From contig CALFTO010000077.1 of NCBI GenBank assembly GCA_937916195.1, positions 1-46,132 on the forward strand: 46,132 nt of DNA, written 5' to 3'. The notes beneath the pieces were generated by a model. That model saw nothing but the letters and a program-made list of their open reading frames with translations, made no database searches and was not told where the DNA came from. The translations under genes and the position numbers were made by a program. The DNA comes from an uncultured Clostridia bacterium (lineage in GTDB: Bacteria > Bacillota > Clostridia > Oscillospirales > Acutalibacteraceae). Shown here in pieces: positions 32,130 to 39,856 of the stretch; position 1 is the stretch's first letter; every line of letters starts with the position of its first letter.

Positions 32130-32157
32130 TTGATTTTACAGAAATTTGTGATAAAAT
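32130..32157 (+). promoter_or_regulatory. Promoter of the GNAT-like gene
   Basis: TTGATT (32130-32135) and TAAAAT (32152-32157) have a 16-base spacer, 28 bases before the start codon. Confidence 0.5.
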
Positions 32158-32185
32158 GAATTTATTAAGTCATAGGAGAATTAAT

Positions 32186-33058
32186 ATGATTGATTTTGAG
32201 CGTTCAAAAGAAATATTCTTGAAAATTTATCCAAGCGAAAATTTGGCAGAAAAAATTGAAAATTATATAAAAAAACACAAAACCAAAATTAAGATTTGTC
32301 TTGCATTTTGCAATAAAAATCGTTGGGAACCTTTTCTTAAACAGAAGCCAATGATGAAATTAGCCCTCGTTTATGCCTTTTTGCCTGTGGTTTGGGACAG
32401 ATATAAAGAGAAAAATATTAGTGAAGAAATCTTTTGGGACACAATGAGCGACATAAAAATCTGGATTGACGACCACCGCGAACGCACCGGCGAAGACGGA
32501 CTTTATGAGCTTCATTGGATTATGCACCATATGAACCTCAACATTTTCAAGCTTGGCAGACTGCAATATCAAAAGCTTTTTTGGTATTTTAAAACTCCGT
32601 ACAACAAAAATGGTGAAAAAATCAGCTTTGGTGATAAAATTATCAATATGCATATTTCACGCGGTGAAAAATTGGATATTGAGGCTTGCAAGAAGTCTTT
32701 GCAAATGGCAAAAGAATTTTTTACAGAGCATTTTCCCGAATACCCAAACAACAAATTTATGTGCCACAGTTGGCTTTTGTACCCCAAAAACAAAGATTTT
32801 ATGCCTGAAAATAGCAATATCTTAAAATTCGCCGAGCTTTTTGACATATTTGAAGAAGAAGAAACTCCGCAACAAACTTACCTTTGGCTTTTCGGTGTTA
32901 AACTTAAAAATCCTGACCTTATGAAAAATAAAAAAGAAATGGGTAATTACGGATTTATTGACAAGCTACCGCAAAACACCTCATTACAGAAAAAAACCGT
33001 TGAATACATAAAAAACGGTGGAACTTTCGGCGATGCGTTGGGTGTTATAATACTATAG
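32186..33058 (+). CDS. GNAT-like acyltransferase domain protein
   Basis: A 290-residue protein with the layout of the paired GNAT-like N- and C-terminal domains of Clostridia. The C-terminal half (about 170-290) has ACKKSLQMAKEFFTEHFPE, a C-x-S-W-L-L segment (CHSWLLYPKN) and SNILKFAELF, which fit that family well. Catalytic activity has not been shown for these proteins as far as I know. AGGAG lies 7 bases before the ATG; an upstream in-frame ATG overlaps the promoter. It is monocistronic between its own promoter and terminator. Confidence 0.68.
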   Translation: MIDFERSKEIFLKIYPSENLAEKIENYIKKHKTKIKICLAFCNKNRWEPFLKQKPMMKLALVYAFLPVVWDRYKEKNISEEIFWDTMSDIKIWIDDHRERTGEDGLYELHWIMHHMNLNIFKLGRLQYQKLFWYFKTPYNKNGEKISFGDKIINMHISRGEKLDIEACKKSLQMAKEFFTEHFPEYPNNKFMCHSWLLYPKNKDFMPENSNILKFAELFDIFEEEETPQQTYLWLFGVKLKNPDLMKNKKEMGNYGFIDKLPQNTSLQKKTVEYIKNGGTFGDALGVIIL

Positions 33059-33060
33059 AA

Positions 33061-33085
33061 AAAAGGATGCATTTTGCATCCTTTT
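33061..33085. terminator. Bidirectional terminator
   Basis: AAAAGGATGCA (33061-33071) pairs with TGCATCCTTTT (33075-33085). It serves the GNAT-like gene and the opposing oxidoreductase, whose stop codon lies at its edge. Confidence 0.8.
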
Positions 33086-34061
33086 AATTTTCTTCCGGAT
33101 ATTTCATATTCCAATCGTGTCGCAATGTCGTCATAATGTTCATTACATCAATTGTGTAGTCGAGTTTCATTGTGTTTTTGCCGTTTAAAACTGCGTTTTC
33201 CATATTCTCTATTTCGTAGCAGAGTGCGTCTTCTAATTTGCCTGCTGCGATTTCTTCTGTGTGACCGTCAGTTGTATATGTGATTGTGGCTTTGTCGGCT
33301 CTTGGATACTCAAAAATTTCTATGTAAGCATTATCATAACAGATTGTTGCGCGTTTGGGTTGCTTTGCGTGAAGAGATAGTGTTACGCTTGCCATTTCAT
33401 TCTTAGAATTCTTTAAAATTATACTTGATTGCTCGTCTGCACCCGTCGTGGCAAATTTTACTTGTGATTTAATATCGTTTGGATATTCCGTCATAAACAT
33501 TCGCACACAAGAGAGTGCATAGACACCGATATCGAGAAGTGCACCGCCTGCTAAATCCATATTGAAAAATCGATTTAACATATCGTACTCTTTAAAGCTA
33601 CCGAAATTCACTTGTGCGAGGTTGAAATTACCGAGGTTACCCGAATTAATGATTTTTTCAAGTTTGTTGTAAAGTGGCATATTATAAATTGTCATAGCCT
33701 CGGCTAATATGAGCTTATTTTTCTCTGCAAATTCAACAGCCTTTGCGAGTTCTTCTGAATTGAGCGTAATTGCCTTTTCGCAAAGCACGTGCTTGCCGTT
33801 CTCTAATGCTTTTAGGATATACTCAATATGCTTATTATGAGGTGTGGCTATATAGACGATATCTACATTTTTATCTGTAAAGATTTCGTCAATATTTTCA
33901 TAAACCTTTTCTATATTGTATTTTTCGGCAAAGTCAAGGGCTTTGCCGTATGTACGATTAGCTACTGAATAGATTTTACCGCCCATTTTTTTCATATCGC
34001 GTGCAAAATCATTTGCAATACTGCCACAGCCCAAAATTGCCCAGTTAAATTTATTTGACAT
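33084..34061 (-). CDS. Gfo/Idh/MocA-family oxidoreductase
   Basis: A 325-residue NAD(P)-dependent dehydrogenase with an N-terminal Rossmann fold (WAILGCGSIANDFARDM, about 7-23) and the CEKAITL segment (EKP-type motif, with Ala in place of the Pro) that holds the catalytic-site lysine. The C-terminal alpha/beta domain binds a sugar or sugar derivative. Start 34061 has GAGGTG upstream; the longer frame has none. It diverges from the GH2 gene across an 86-base gap, so the two may act in the same sugar pathway. Substrate is unknown. Confidence 0.85.
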   Translation of the reverse strand: MSNKFNWAILGCGSIANDFARDMKKMGGKIYSVANRTYGKALDFAEKYNIEKVYENIDEIFTDKNVDIVYIATPHNKHIEYILKALENGKHVLCEKAITLNSEELAKAVEFAEKNKLILAEAMTIYNMPLYNKLEKIINSGNLGNFNLAQVNFGSFKEYDMLNRFFNMDLAGGALLDIGVYALSCVRMFMTEYPNDIKSQVKFATTGADEQSSIILKNSKNEMASVTLSLHAKQPKRATICYDNAYIEIFEYPRADKATITYTTDGHTEEIAAGKLEDALCYEIENMENAVLNGKNTMKLDYTIDVMNIMTTLRHDWNMKYPEEN

Positions 34062-34101
34062 AGCAATCACCTCGTTTATTGAATTATACCACAATTTTTA
34101 G

Positions 34102-34130
34102 TTGCTGAACAGTAGAAAATATGATATTAT
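34102..34130 (+). promoter_or_regulatory. Promoter of the GH2 gene
   Basis: TTGCTG (34102-34107) and TATTAT (34125-34130) have a 17-base spacer. Confidence 0.6.
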
Positions 34131-34147
34131 GACTTTGGTGATATTTT

Positions 34148-35896
34148 ATGAATATAAAAATGGCAAAAAATCCAAACCCACAATTCGCAAGAGATAATTT
34201 CGTAATTCTCGACGGTGAATGGGATTTTGGTTTTCAAAAGGCAAAAGTTGGCTTTAAATTCTCAACCGACGATAAAAAAGCGGTTGAAATAAGAGAAAAT
34301 AATGAATTTACACACAAAATCAATGTACCTTTCTGCGTTGAAAGTGAGCTTTCGGGCATAGGGTACAAGGATTTTATAAATATGGTGTGGTACAAGAAAA
34401 CTGTTCAGATTAAAAAAGACGGTAATCGTGTTTATCTTTGCTTTGGTGCGGCTGACCACTTAACAACTGTGCTTGTAAACGGCAAATGTGCAGGCAGACA
34501 CAAGGGCGGATACACATCGTTTAGCTTTGATATTACAGATTTAGCGGTTGACGGTTAAAACGAGATTTTTGTACTTTGCGAAGATGATGTTAAAAATCCT
34601 TTTGTAATCCGCGGTAAGCAGAGTGAATGGAAAAAGAGCCACGCTTGCGACTACACAAGAACTACGGGTATTTGGCAGAGTGTACATCTTCAGTATGTAC
34701 CCGAAAACTATGTGAAGAATTTTAAAATTTACCCCGACCACAAAAATGGACTTGTTACTCTGAATGTTAATCTTCAGGGTAAAGCAAATCTTTGTTGTGA
34801 GGCATTTTATGACGGCAAAAACGTTGGTAAAACAGAATTCAAAAACGCTTGCGGTAACGAGGTTTTGCAAATTAAATTAGACGAAACTCACCTTTGGGAA
34901 GTTGGCAACGGCAGACTTTATGATTTAGTAATTACATTTGGTGAAGATAAAGTTTATTCATATTTCGGACTTCGCAATGTACGACTTGATGGCTTCAAAT
35001 TCTTAATCAACGAAAAGAGTGTATTTCAGCGTTTAGTCCTCGACCAAGGCTTTTACAAAAAAGGCGTTTACACAGCCCCTTGTGATGAAGATTTAATTAA
35101 AGATATTGAACTTTCAATGGCATTGGGCTTTAACGGTGCAAGACTTCACCAAAAAGTATTTGACCCGAAATTCCTTTACTACGCTGACCAGCTCGGTTAC
35201 ATAGTATGGGGCGAATTTGCAAACTGGGGACTTGATTATTCAAATCCAAAAAGCGTTGATGTATTCTTAAACGAATGGAAAGAAGCAATCGAGCGCGATT
35301 TTAACCACCCTGCAATTATCGGCTGGTGTCCTTTCAATGAGACTTGGAATTACAAGGGCAGACGCCAATATGACCCGTTGCTTGCCACTATTTATGACTA
35401 CACAAAAGCGGTTGACAGCACCCGTCCTTGCATTGACACAAGCGGTAATTTCCATGTGAAAACTGATATTTTTGACCTGCACGATTACAGCTATGATGTG
35501 GAATTCTTCAAAAAGAATTACGACCGATTTATGACGGAGAATTATCTTTATCAACACGTGCTTGTTGAAAACGGTGGCAGACAAGAATATAAAGGTGAGC
35601 CCGTATTCATCAGCGAATACGGCGGAATTAAGTGGGTAAGCGATGAGTCAATCAAATCGTGGGGGTACGGCGAAGACGTTAAAACTCCCGAAGAATTCGC
35701 CGACAGATATGTGGGCCTTACCGATGTAATTATGAGCAATTACAAAATGTTCGGGTTCTGCTATACTCAGCTTTATGACATTGAGCAAGAGCAAAACGGA
35801 CTTTACACCTATGACCGCGAAAAGAAATTCGATGATGAAATCTATGACAGAATTATTGCGGTGAATACACAGATTGCGGCGATAGAAAAAGAATAA
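34148..35896 (+). pseudogene. GH2 glycoside hydrolase with one in-frame stop
   Basis: A beta-galactosidase/beta-glucuronidase-type GH2 enzyme of 582 codons, with a sugar-binding jelly roll (about 20-190), an immunoglobulin-like domain, and a TIM barrel. The acid/base appears in PFNETW (Glu398) and the nucleophile in SEYGG (Glu490). The frame is broken at codon 137 by TAA (34556-34558) right after D-I-T-D-L-A-V-D-G, and continues in the same frame with N-E-I-F-V-L. That is the usual G-x-N-x-I turn of the jelly roll, so a GAA or AAA codon probably became TAA. GGTGATA precedes the ATG. There is no signal peptide. The downstream fragment keeps both catalytic residues but lacks most of the jelly-roll domain. 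Confidence 0.85.
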
Positions 35897-35901
35897 AATT
35901 C

Positions 35902-35936
35902 AAGCAGTTTGAGGACCACTCAAACTGCTTTTTCTT
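35902..35936 (+). terminator. Terminator of the GH2 gene
   Basis: AAGCAGTTTGAG and CTCAAACTGCTT form a 12-bp stem over five bases, followed by TTTCTT. It also lies at the 3' end of feoB on the other strand. Confidence 0.85.
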
Positions 35937-38022
35937 ATATTATTAAGTTAGAGATTAAATTTATTAGAATACAAATTCCCATTCCGCAAAGTGTGGGGAT
36001 TAAGAATGCAGCGGCAGTCCATTTAAGGCTCGCCGTTTCTTTTTTTACGGTGAGAAGTGTGGTTGAACAGGGCCAATGCATAAGTGAGAATACTATTGTG
36101 CAAAGTGCGGTGGTAAGCGTCCAGCCATTAGCGACAAGAAGCTCACGCAATTCAAAGAGAGATGAGTATTCCGTCAGCGTTCCCATATTGAGATATGCCA
36201 TAATTATTATCGGCAATACGATTTCGTTGGCGGGAAAGCCGAGGATAAATGCAGTAAGAATTACACCGTCAAGTCCCATAAGCTGACCGAGAGGGTCAAG
36301 AAAATCGGTGAAATGTGCAAGAAGCGTTTTATCACTTGCTGTTACATTGGCAAGAAGCCATATAACAACTCCCGCAGGTGCGGCGACCACTACTGCTCTG
36401 CCAAGAACAAATAATGTGCGGTCAAAAATTGAACGGACTAATGTTTTGGCAATCTGCGGTTTGCGGAATGGCGGTAATTCAAGAGTAAACGACGAGGGAA
36501 CACCTTTAAGCACCGTTTTGCTTAAAAGCTTTGACACCACAAAGGTCATAAAAATACCGAGAACAATTACTCCGCAAAGCAAAACTGACGACAGCACACT
36601 GCCTGCAAAATCTGAAACGGTCACAAGGAAAAACATTGTGATTATTGCAATAAGTGTTGGAAATCTGCCGTTGCAGGGCACAAATGCATTTGTGAGAATT
36701 GCAATTAGCCTTTCGCGAGGTGAGTCGATAATTCTGCAGCCTGTCACGCCAACTGCATTACAACCGAAGCCCATACACATTGTGAGTGCTTGCTTGCCAC
36801 AGGTGTTTGCTTTTTTGAAATGGCGGTCAAGGTTGAAGGCAACGCGAGGAAGATAACCAAAATCCTCTAAAAGCGTGAAGAGAGGGAAAAATATTGCCAT
36901 TGGGGGTAGCATTACTGAAACAACCCACGCCAGCACCTTGTACCCACCGTGAACAATCATATCGGTAATACTTTGCGGAATTCCCACATTCAAAAACCAC
37001 TCTGCAAGGGTATTTTCAAAGCCTAAAAGTAATGAAGATAGCCATTGTGACGGATAATTTGCACCATAAATCGTTATCCACAGAACAAGCAACAATAGTA
37101 AAATCATTGTTACCGTACCTGTGAACTTACCCATAAAAATTCTGTCTAAAAATTCATTGTGCTTTTTATACTTACTCTCTGCGTGGGTAACACAATTTTG
37201 TGCTATTTCTTCTGCGCTATTTACAAGTGAATGGGTTAAATAGTCGCAAAAATTCTCTTTTGAACCGAAATTGGAATAGACAATATTTCTTGTACGCTCT
37301 GCCGCACACAGCAGAGCTTTTTCATTTTTAGGGTGCTTATATGTAAATAGTTTTTGCGAATATCTGCGGTCAAAAATCAGTCTAATTGCGTAATATGGGT
37401 TGCGAGGCTCGTCACCCGCAAACTTTTTAAGCACAGATGTGAGATAACTGATGTTTTTCTGAATTTCGGTCAATTCTATTTGACTTTGTTCTACACAATC
37501 AGAATTTTGGCACAAATCTGCAATAGCATTTTTAAGGGCATCAAGCCCTTTTTTTCTGCCCGCGCTCATTGGAATTACGGGGATATGCAACTTATTTCTT
37601 AAAGTTTCAAAATCTATCTGCACACCGTTTTTTTCGGCTTCGTCCATTAAATTAACCGCTAAAATCACTTTGTCGGTAATTTGCAGAATTTGCAATGCAA
37701 GGTTGAGATTTCGCTCAAGGCAGTTTGCATCTGCCACGACAACAACTGCATTGTATTCACCGAAAGATAACAATTCTTCAGCACATTCTTCTTCAAAAGA
37801 GCGCGAAAAAAGGGAATATGTTCCGGGCAAATCAATGAGCACATAATCTGCACCCCCAAAGCAATACCGCCCACGAGCATTACCGACGGTTTTACCCGCC
37901 CAATTACCTGTATGCTGATGAAGTCCCGTAAGGCAATTGAAAACCGTACTCTTGCCCACATTTGGATTACCCGCAAGGGCAATTGTAAATTCGGTATTTG
38001 ATTGCTTTTTATTCTTCGCCAA
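35935..38022 (-). CDS. feoB: Ferrous iron transporter FeoB
   Basis: A 695-residue Fe(II) transporter with an N-terminal cytoplasmic G domain (GNPNVGKS at 18-25, DLPGTYSL as G3, NLMD as G4), a helical GDI-like linker, and the polytopic membrane domain with two Gate motifs (LPPMAIFFPLFTLLEDFGYLPR and the paired PANEIVLPI segment). It starts with TTG at 38022, preceded by AGGGGG; no in-frame ATG lies nearby. feoA ends 12 bases upstream, so the two are one operon. Confidence 0.95.
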   Translation of the reverse strand: MAKNKKQSNTEFTIALAGNPNVGKSTVFNCLTGLHQHTGNWAGKTVGNARGRYCFGGADYVLIDLPGTYSLFSRSFEEECAEELLSFGEYNAVVVVADANCLERNLNLALQILQITDKVILAVNLMDEAEKNGVQIDFETLRNKLHIPVIPMSAGRKKGLDALKNAIADLCQNSDCVEQSQIELTEIQKNISYLTSVLKKFAGDEPRNPYYAIRLIFDRRYSQKLFTYKHPKNEKALLCAAERTRNIVYSNFGSKENFCDYLTHSLVNSAEEIAQNCVTHAESKYKKHNEFLDRIFMGKFTGTVTMILLLLLVLWITIYGANYPSQWLSSLLLGFENTLAEWFLNVGIPQSITDMIVHGGYKVLAWVVSVMLPPMAIFFPLFTLLEDFGYLPRVAFNLDRHFKKANTCGKQALTMCMGFGCNAVGVTGCRIIDSPRERLIAILTNAFVPCNGRFPTLIAIITMFFLVTVSDFAGSVLSSVLLCGVIVLGIFMTFVVSKLLSKTVLKGVPSSFTLELPPFRKPQIAKTLVRSIFDRTLFVLGRAVVVAAPAGVVIWLLANVTASDKTLLAHFTDFLDPLGQLMGLDGVILTAFILGFPANEIVLPIIIMAYLNMGTLTEYSSLFELRELLVANGWTLTTALCTIVFSLMHWPCSTTLLTVKKETASLKWTAAAFLIPTLCGMGICILINLISNLII

Positions 38023-38034
38023 GGAACATACCCC

Positions 38035-38271
38035 CTATTTTGTGCTGTCACATCTGATGTGCACCTTTTTTGCATCTTCTTTACGGATTGCAATGACAGC
38101 ACCTTTAATAAGATATGCACAAATATCTTTTTTTGTACTTTGTCCCGTACATTTTATTTTCGCTCCGCAGATAATTCCTAAATCCTGAAAGCGACGGCGA
38201 AGCCCGCCCTCTGCCTTAAGACAGGTCACGCAGGCACATTCCCCCACCTTTAAGGTGTCGAGAGTTCTCAT
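38035..38271 (-). CDS. feoA: Ferrous iron transport protein FeoA
   Basis: A 78-residue SH3-like protein that helps FeoB. LRRRFQDLGIICGAKIKC is the typical FeoA core. The start at 38271 has AAAGGTG upstream; a longer frame to 38379 crosses the intergenic region shared with spoIIAA. A Cys pair in VGECACVTC is present. The region upstream is shared with the spoIIA operon, which diverges; no clear Fur box was recognised. Confidence 0.9.
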   Translation of the reverse strand: MRTLDTLKVGECACVTCLKAEGGLRRRFQDLGIICGAKIKCTGQSTKKDICAYLIKGAVIAIRKEDAKKVHIRCDSTK

Positions 38272-38326
38272 ATTCTCACCTTTTTCTGTTCCCTTTACCA
38301 TAATATTTGAACTGTTCCTTATTGTG

Positions 38327-38358
38327 ACAAAATTTTTAATTATTATGATATAGAATTT
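38327..38358 (+). promoter_or_regulatory. Candidate sigma-H-type promoter of the spoIIA operon
   Basis: ATAGAATTT (38350-38358) fits the -10 of the early sporulation factor SigH. ACAAAATTT (38327-38335) is a partial match to the -35 at a 14-base spacing. SigH control of spoIIA is known in sporeformers. Confidence 0.35.
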
Positions 38359-38381
38359 AGAAAAAAGGAGTGCAAACAACT

Positions 38382-38714
38382 ATGAGTGTAAAAATTGATT
38401 TTGACGGCGAAACTTTATATTGCCGTTTAAGTGGTGAAATTGACCACCACACCGCCTTGCCAATACGCCTTGAAACAGACGACAGAATTGAAAACTGCCG
38501 ACCAAAGCACACAATTCTTGATTTTTCAGATGTAACCTTTATGGATAGCTCGGGAATTGGTCTTGTTATGGGCAGATACAAATTATTGTCAGAATTTGAC
38601 GGCACGCTGGAGGTTACAGGGCTTTCAAATAATTCCTACAAGGTTATGCGCCTTGCGGGACTTGACAGAATTGCAAACATAAGCAAAGGAGTGAAGAAAA
38701 ATGATAATAAATGA
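38382..38714 (+). CDS. spoIIAA: Anti-sigma-F factor antagonist SpoIIAA
   Basis: A 110-residue STAS-domain protein that releases SigF by binding SpoIIAB when dephosphorylated. The LDFSDVTFMDSSGIGLVMGRYK segment contains the regulatory Ser (second Ser of DSSG, about residue 57). AAAGGAG lies 11 bases before the ATG at 38382; an in-frame GTG at 38370 overlaps the ribosome-binding site. It is the first gene of the spoIIAA-spoIIAB-sigF operon and overlaps spoIIAB by 14 bases. Confidence 0.93.
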   Translation: MSVKIDFDGETLYCRLSGEIDHHTALPIRLETDDRIENCRPKHTILDFSDVTFMDSSGIGLVMGRYKLLSEFDGTLEVTGLSNNSYKVMRLAGLDRIANISKGVKKNDNK

Positions 38715-39132
38715 ATTCAAAATGACAGTTGACAGTCGTTCGGTAAATGAAAGCTTTTCGCGTGCCACAGTTGCGGCATTTACAGCCCAGCTTGACCCCA
38801 CCGTTGAAGAAATAAATGATATTAAAACCGCGGTAAGCGAGGCGGTTACAAACTGTATTGTGCACGGATACCGCAACTCTGTGGGCAAAATCTACATAAG
38901 TGTGAAAATCCACGACGATAACAAGGTGGTCATAACAATCCGTGACCGTGGGTGCGGAATAAGTGACATAAAAAAAGCCCGCGAGCCACTTTTCACTACC
39001 CTCGGTGGTGACCGTGCGGGGCTTGGTTTTTCAGTTATGGAAAGCTTCACGGACAAGCTGACGGTGCGTTCTACCTTAGGAAAAGGAACAACAGTTACTC
39101 TTTGCAAAAAAATCTGCGGGCGCACAAAATGA
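38701..39132 (+). CDS. spoIIAB: Anti-sigma-F factor/kinase SpoIIAB
   Basis: A 143-residue GHKL-fold serine kinase and anti-sigma factor that phosphorylates SpoIIAA and holds SigF inactive before septation. The N-box is AVSEAVTNCIVHGY, the G1 box IRDRGCGISD and the G2 region GDRAGLGFSVME. AAAGGAG precedes the ATG. The stop overlaps the start of sigF by four bases (ATGA), which keeps the stoichiometry of inhibitor and sigma factor linked. Confidence 0.93.
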   Translation: MIINEFKMTVDSRSVNESFSRATVAAFTAQLDPTVEEINDIKTAVSEAVTNCIVHGYRNSVGKIYISVKIHDDNKVVITIRDRGCGISDIKKAREPLFTTLGGDRAGLGFSVMESFTDKLTVRSTLGKGTTVTLCKKICGRTK

Positions 39133-39779
39133 CACGTGACGAGCTGATTTTAAACAATTTAGGTCTTGCGGGCAGTTGCGCCTCTCGATTTTTAGGCAAG
39201 GGTGTTGACTACGAGGATTTATACTCTGCGGGTTGTGTGGGGCTTATCAAAGCGGCAGACGGCTTTGACGAAAGTCTTGGCTTTGCATTTTCAACCTACG
39301 CAGTACCCTCAATTTTAGGTGAAATTCGCAGAATATTTCGCGACGGCGGGGCAGTAAAAATAAGCCGTTCATTAAAAGAAAAAGCGCGAATTCTCATCGC
39401 CGTAAAAGAAAAATTAGAAAAAGAAAACGGTGTTGAGCCCACAGTTTCAGAATTGGCGGACAAAATGGGCATAAGCATTGAAGAAACAGCACAGCTTCTC
39501 TGTGTTTCACAGCCCGTAGTTTCTCTCACGGCCGAGGATGACGACGAAAAGCAGATTGACATACCCTGTGATGACGAATACACACCCATTGTTGACAGAC
39601 TTTCAGTTCAACAAATTCTGACAACACTTGACGAGCGTGACCGAAGACTTATTGAGCTTCGCTTTTTTGAGGGGCTGACGCAGAGTAAAACTGCAAATGT
39701 TCTTGGTATTTCGCAAGTTCAGGTGTCACGAAAAGAGAAAATAATTCTCAATGATATGCGAAAAAAACTGATAGGTTGA
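39129..39779 (+). CDS. sigF: Forespore sigma factor SigF
   Basis: A 216-residue sigma-70-family factor that directs early forespore genes. Region 2 contains YEDLYSAGCVGLIKAADGFDESLGFAFSTYAVPSI, region 3 follows at about 95-130, and region 4 ends with the helix-turn-helix LTQSKTANVLGISQVQVSRKEK. It is somewhat shorter at the N-terminus than the Bacillus protein. The ATG at 39129 overlaps the spoIIAB stop. The context of spoIIAA and spoIIAB makes SigF rather than SigG or SigB the best call. Confidence 0.92.
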   Translation: MTRDELILNNLGLAGSCASRFLGKGVDYEDLYSAGCVGLIKAADGFDESLGFAFSTYAVPSILGEIRRIFRDGGAVKISRSLKEKARILIAVKEKLEKENGVEPTVSELADKMGISIEETAQLLCVSQPVVSLTAEDDDEKQIDIPCDDEYTPIVDRLSVQQILTTLDERDRRLIELRFFEGLTQSKTANVLGISQVQVSRKEKIILNDMRKKLIG

Positions 39780-39800
39780 CAAAAATTTGATATTTTCATT

Positions 39801-39846
39801 AAAGTATGATAGAATATGTAAAATATGAATTCTATCATACTTTTTT
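39801..39846 (+). terminator. Terminator after sigF
   Basis: AAAGTATGATAGAAT (39801-39815) pairs perfectly with ATTCTATCATACTTT (39829-39843), followed by more T. A TTGACA at 39776-39781 overlaps the sigF stop and could be the -35 of the next gene, with TAAAGT at 39800-39805. Confidence 0.7.
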
Positions 39847-39856
39847 GGTGATATTT

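Noticed and set aside
17859..34558. Stop-codon reassignment of TAA, suggested by two in-frame TAA codons
   Set aside because: Many intact genes in the window end in TAA directly before terminators or overlapping starts, so TAA is a normal stop here.
38272..38381. Fur box controlling feoAB
   Set aside because: The AT-rich stretch has GATA-like words, but no 19-bp inverted repeat close enough to the Fur consensus.
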